From Neopestalotiopsis rosae (Eukaryota > Ascomycota > Sordariomycetes > Amphisphaeriales > Sporocadaceae), in NCBI GenBank assembly GCA_023078685.1, contig JALGAS010000007.1, positions 2,666,001 through 2,730,000 of the forward strand: DNA of 64,000 nucleotides, written 5' to 3'. The notes below the pieces were generated by a model, which saw only the letters and a program-made list of their open reading frames with translations, was not told the origin of the DNA and searched no databases. Below are positions 62,673 through 64,000 of the stretch, piece by piece (the first letter of the stretch is position 1; each line of letters begins with the position of its first letter). A program made the translations under genes and the position numbers.

Positions 62673-64000
62673 ATGGTCGTCTTTGACGGACACGAGTACC
62701 TCACCGAGGAGGAGAAGCGCCTGAAGGAGGACCGCGATCGTGTCAAGTACTGGAAGAAATGGGGTCCCTACGTTGCTGAGCGACAATGGGCAACAGGCAA
62801 GCCGCTCTCCAATGCGATTGAGCACGTCCAAGTCTCTTCGGCTTTTACTAACACAATGTGATTCAGTGCGCGAGGATTACAGCGCGGACGGTGATGCCTG
62901 GAGTCGTAAGTCTAGCATGCTCAATGATTGAATATCTTTGACCGCATACTGATATACTGCGATACAACAGATTTCACCCACGATGATGCCCGGTCTCGAG
63001 CTTTCCGGTGGGGCGAGGATGGTATTGCTGGTGTATCCGATACCCACGGCCTCCAGAACATTGCCTTTGCATTTTGGAACGAGGAAGAGTACGTCTGGCG
63101 CCAATCATTCTCCACGCTATAGCCGCTCACACGAAATCTAGCCCTTTCCTCAAGGAACGTCTCTTTGGATTGTCCAACCCTCAGGGTAACCACGGTGAGA
63201 GTATCAAGGAAGCCCACTTTCACCTGGACAACACTCCTGTAAGTGCAATGAACAACGCTACTTCTGATATATCCTATGCTAACAGTACTTGTTTAGACGG
63301 TATGATTCCTGCCTATCTCCGATTCGAGCCGTTGTACTGACACACTCAGCACTCCTACATGAAATACCTTTACAAATATCCCCAGAAAGCCTTCCCCTAC
63401 AAGGACCTCCTAGAAGAGAACGCCAAGCGCGGCAAGGAGGACAAGGAATACCAGATCATTGATACAGGCATCTTTGAGGAAGATAGATACTGGGACATCA
63501 TTATCGAGACTGCCAAGGAGGATGATGACCCCGAGGAGCTCCTGTTCCGTGTTACCGCTTGGAACAGAGGCCCTGACCCGGCTCCCCTCCACATTGTTCC
63601 GCACGTCTGGTTCCGCAACACTTGGGCCTGGGGCAGAGAGGCAGAGGATAAGAAACCCTCTATTTCAGCTCATTCCGAAAACATGGCAAAGTCGACGCAC
63701 CACAAGCTCGGTGACCGCTATGTTCTTCTCTCCCCCTCGCCCGGAGTCGGTCCTAGCGGAGAAGATGTCCAGCCTGAGCTCATGTACACTGACAATGACA
63801 CCAACACCGATCTCTTGTACGGCCAAGAGAACAAAATCCCATTTGTCAAGGACGCTTTCCACCAGTACATCGTTGAGGGAAAGAAGAAGGCCGTCAACCC
63901 CGCCAAGACTGGTACAAAGTGCGCTGCTTGGTTCGCTTTCAACGAGTCTGGTGGTGTTGCGCCAGGAGAGTGTGCCGGTAAGCAAGCATCTGGCGTATTT
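62673..64000 (+). CDS. GH63-like glucosidase, partial at window end
   Basis: Seven coding pieces are seen: 62673-62796, 62867-62905, 62971-63088, 63142-63238, 63297-63299, 63350-63977, then an intron at 63978 that runs to the window edge. The protein starts VVFDGHEYLTEEEKRLKE and carries WGEDGIAGVSDTHGLQNIA, RLFGLSNPQGNHGESIKEAH and YMKYLYKYPQKAFPY. These match the N-terminal part of fungal glycoside hydrolase family 63-type proteins related to mannosyl-oligosaccharide glucosidase. No signal peptide is seen, so this may be a cytosolic branch of the family. The first intron has a GC donor and a TACTAAC branch site. A 3-nt exon coding one Thr lies between two short introns. The catalytic half is beyond the window. 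Confidence 0.86.

Noticed and set aside
1..64000. CRISPR array, prokaryotic operon or prophage
   Set aside because: Spliceosomal introns, fungal protein families and lack of direct-repeat spacer arrays exclude these.

Overview
The window is nuclear DNA from a filamentous ascomycete (Pezizomycotina, most likely Sordariomycetes; this is inference from gene content and not a placement). Genes carry short GT-AG introns, mostly 50-100 nt, with CTAAC/CTGAC-like branch sites. They lie on both strands as single transcription units with no operons. Hallmark families are a PTH11-like receptor, a Zn2Cys6 regulator with an AflR-like layout, an S1/P1 nuclease and secreted six-hairpin glycosidases. I assembled 20 gene models by joining open frames across splice sites whose phase and protein continuity agree. 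I saw no CRISPR array, rRNA gene, intact transposon or canonical tRNA.

Layout. 0-17 kb is gene-dense: secreted six-hairpin glycosidase-like protein (+), GNAT acetyltransferase (-), LSM1 (-), a Ser-rich single-pass membrane protein (+), cytochrome c (-), a mitochondrial-type membrane protein (+), exosome subunit RRP42 (-) and a short-chain dehydrogenase (+). 17.5-19.6 kb holds arginyl-tRNA-protein transferase ATE1 (-). From 19.6 to 30.5 kb the only confident gene is a diphosphoinositol-polyphosphate phosphohydrolase (Nudix) at 24.1 kb. The rest is gene-poor and contains a Pol III-like element near 26.4 kb and several microsatellites.

30.5-43.7 kb is dense again: secreted beta-propeller protein (+), RIX7 AAA ATPase (-), ESCRT-III subunit VPS20 (+), a DUF2293 protein (-), ATP synthase OSCP subunit (+) and an S1/P1 nuclease (-). 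44.9-50.5 kb holds a Zn2Cys6 transcription factor (-) and a RasGEF with an N-terminal Ras-like domain (-). 50.5-56.8 kb is gene-poor, with one plausible 5' gene remnant at 52.76 kb. 56.8-64 kb holds a PTH11-like seven-helix receptor, a CorA-like multi-helix protein and a GH63-like glucosidase that runs off the window, all on +.

How they fit together. Most genes are housekeeping and act in unrelated processes: mRNA decay (LSM1, RRP42), ribosome assembly (RIX7), mitochondrial energy supply (CYC1, OSCP), protein turnover (ATE1) and membrane traffic (VPS20). The accessory genes suggest environmental sensing and nutrient scavenging. I found no coherent biosynthetic cluster around the Zn2Cys6 factor. 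The most interesting items are the Ras-like-domain/RasGEF fusion, a 3-nt microexon and GC-AG introns, a frame-neutral intron in the nuclease, the divergent CorA-like protein, and unexplained sequence in the gene-poor blocks.
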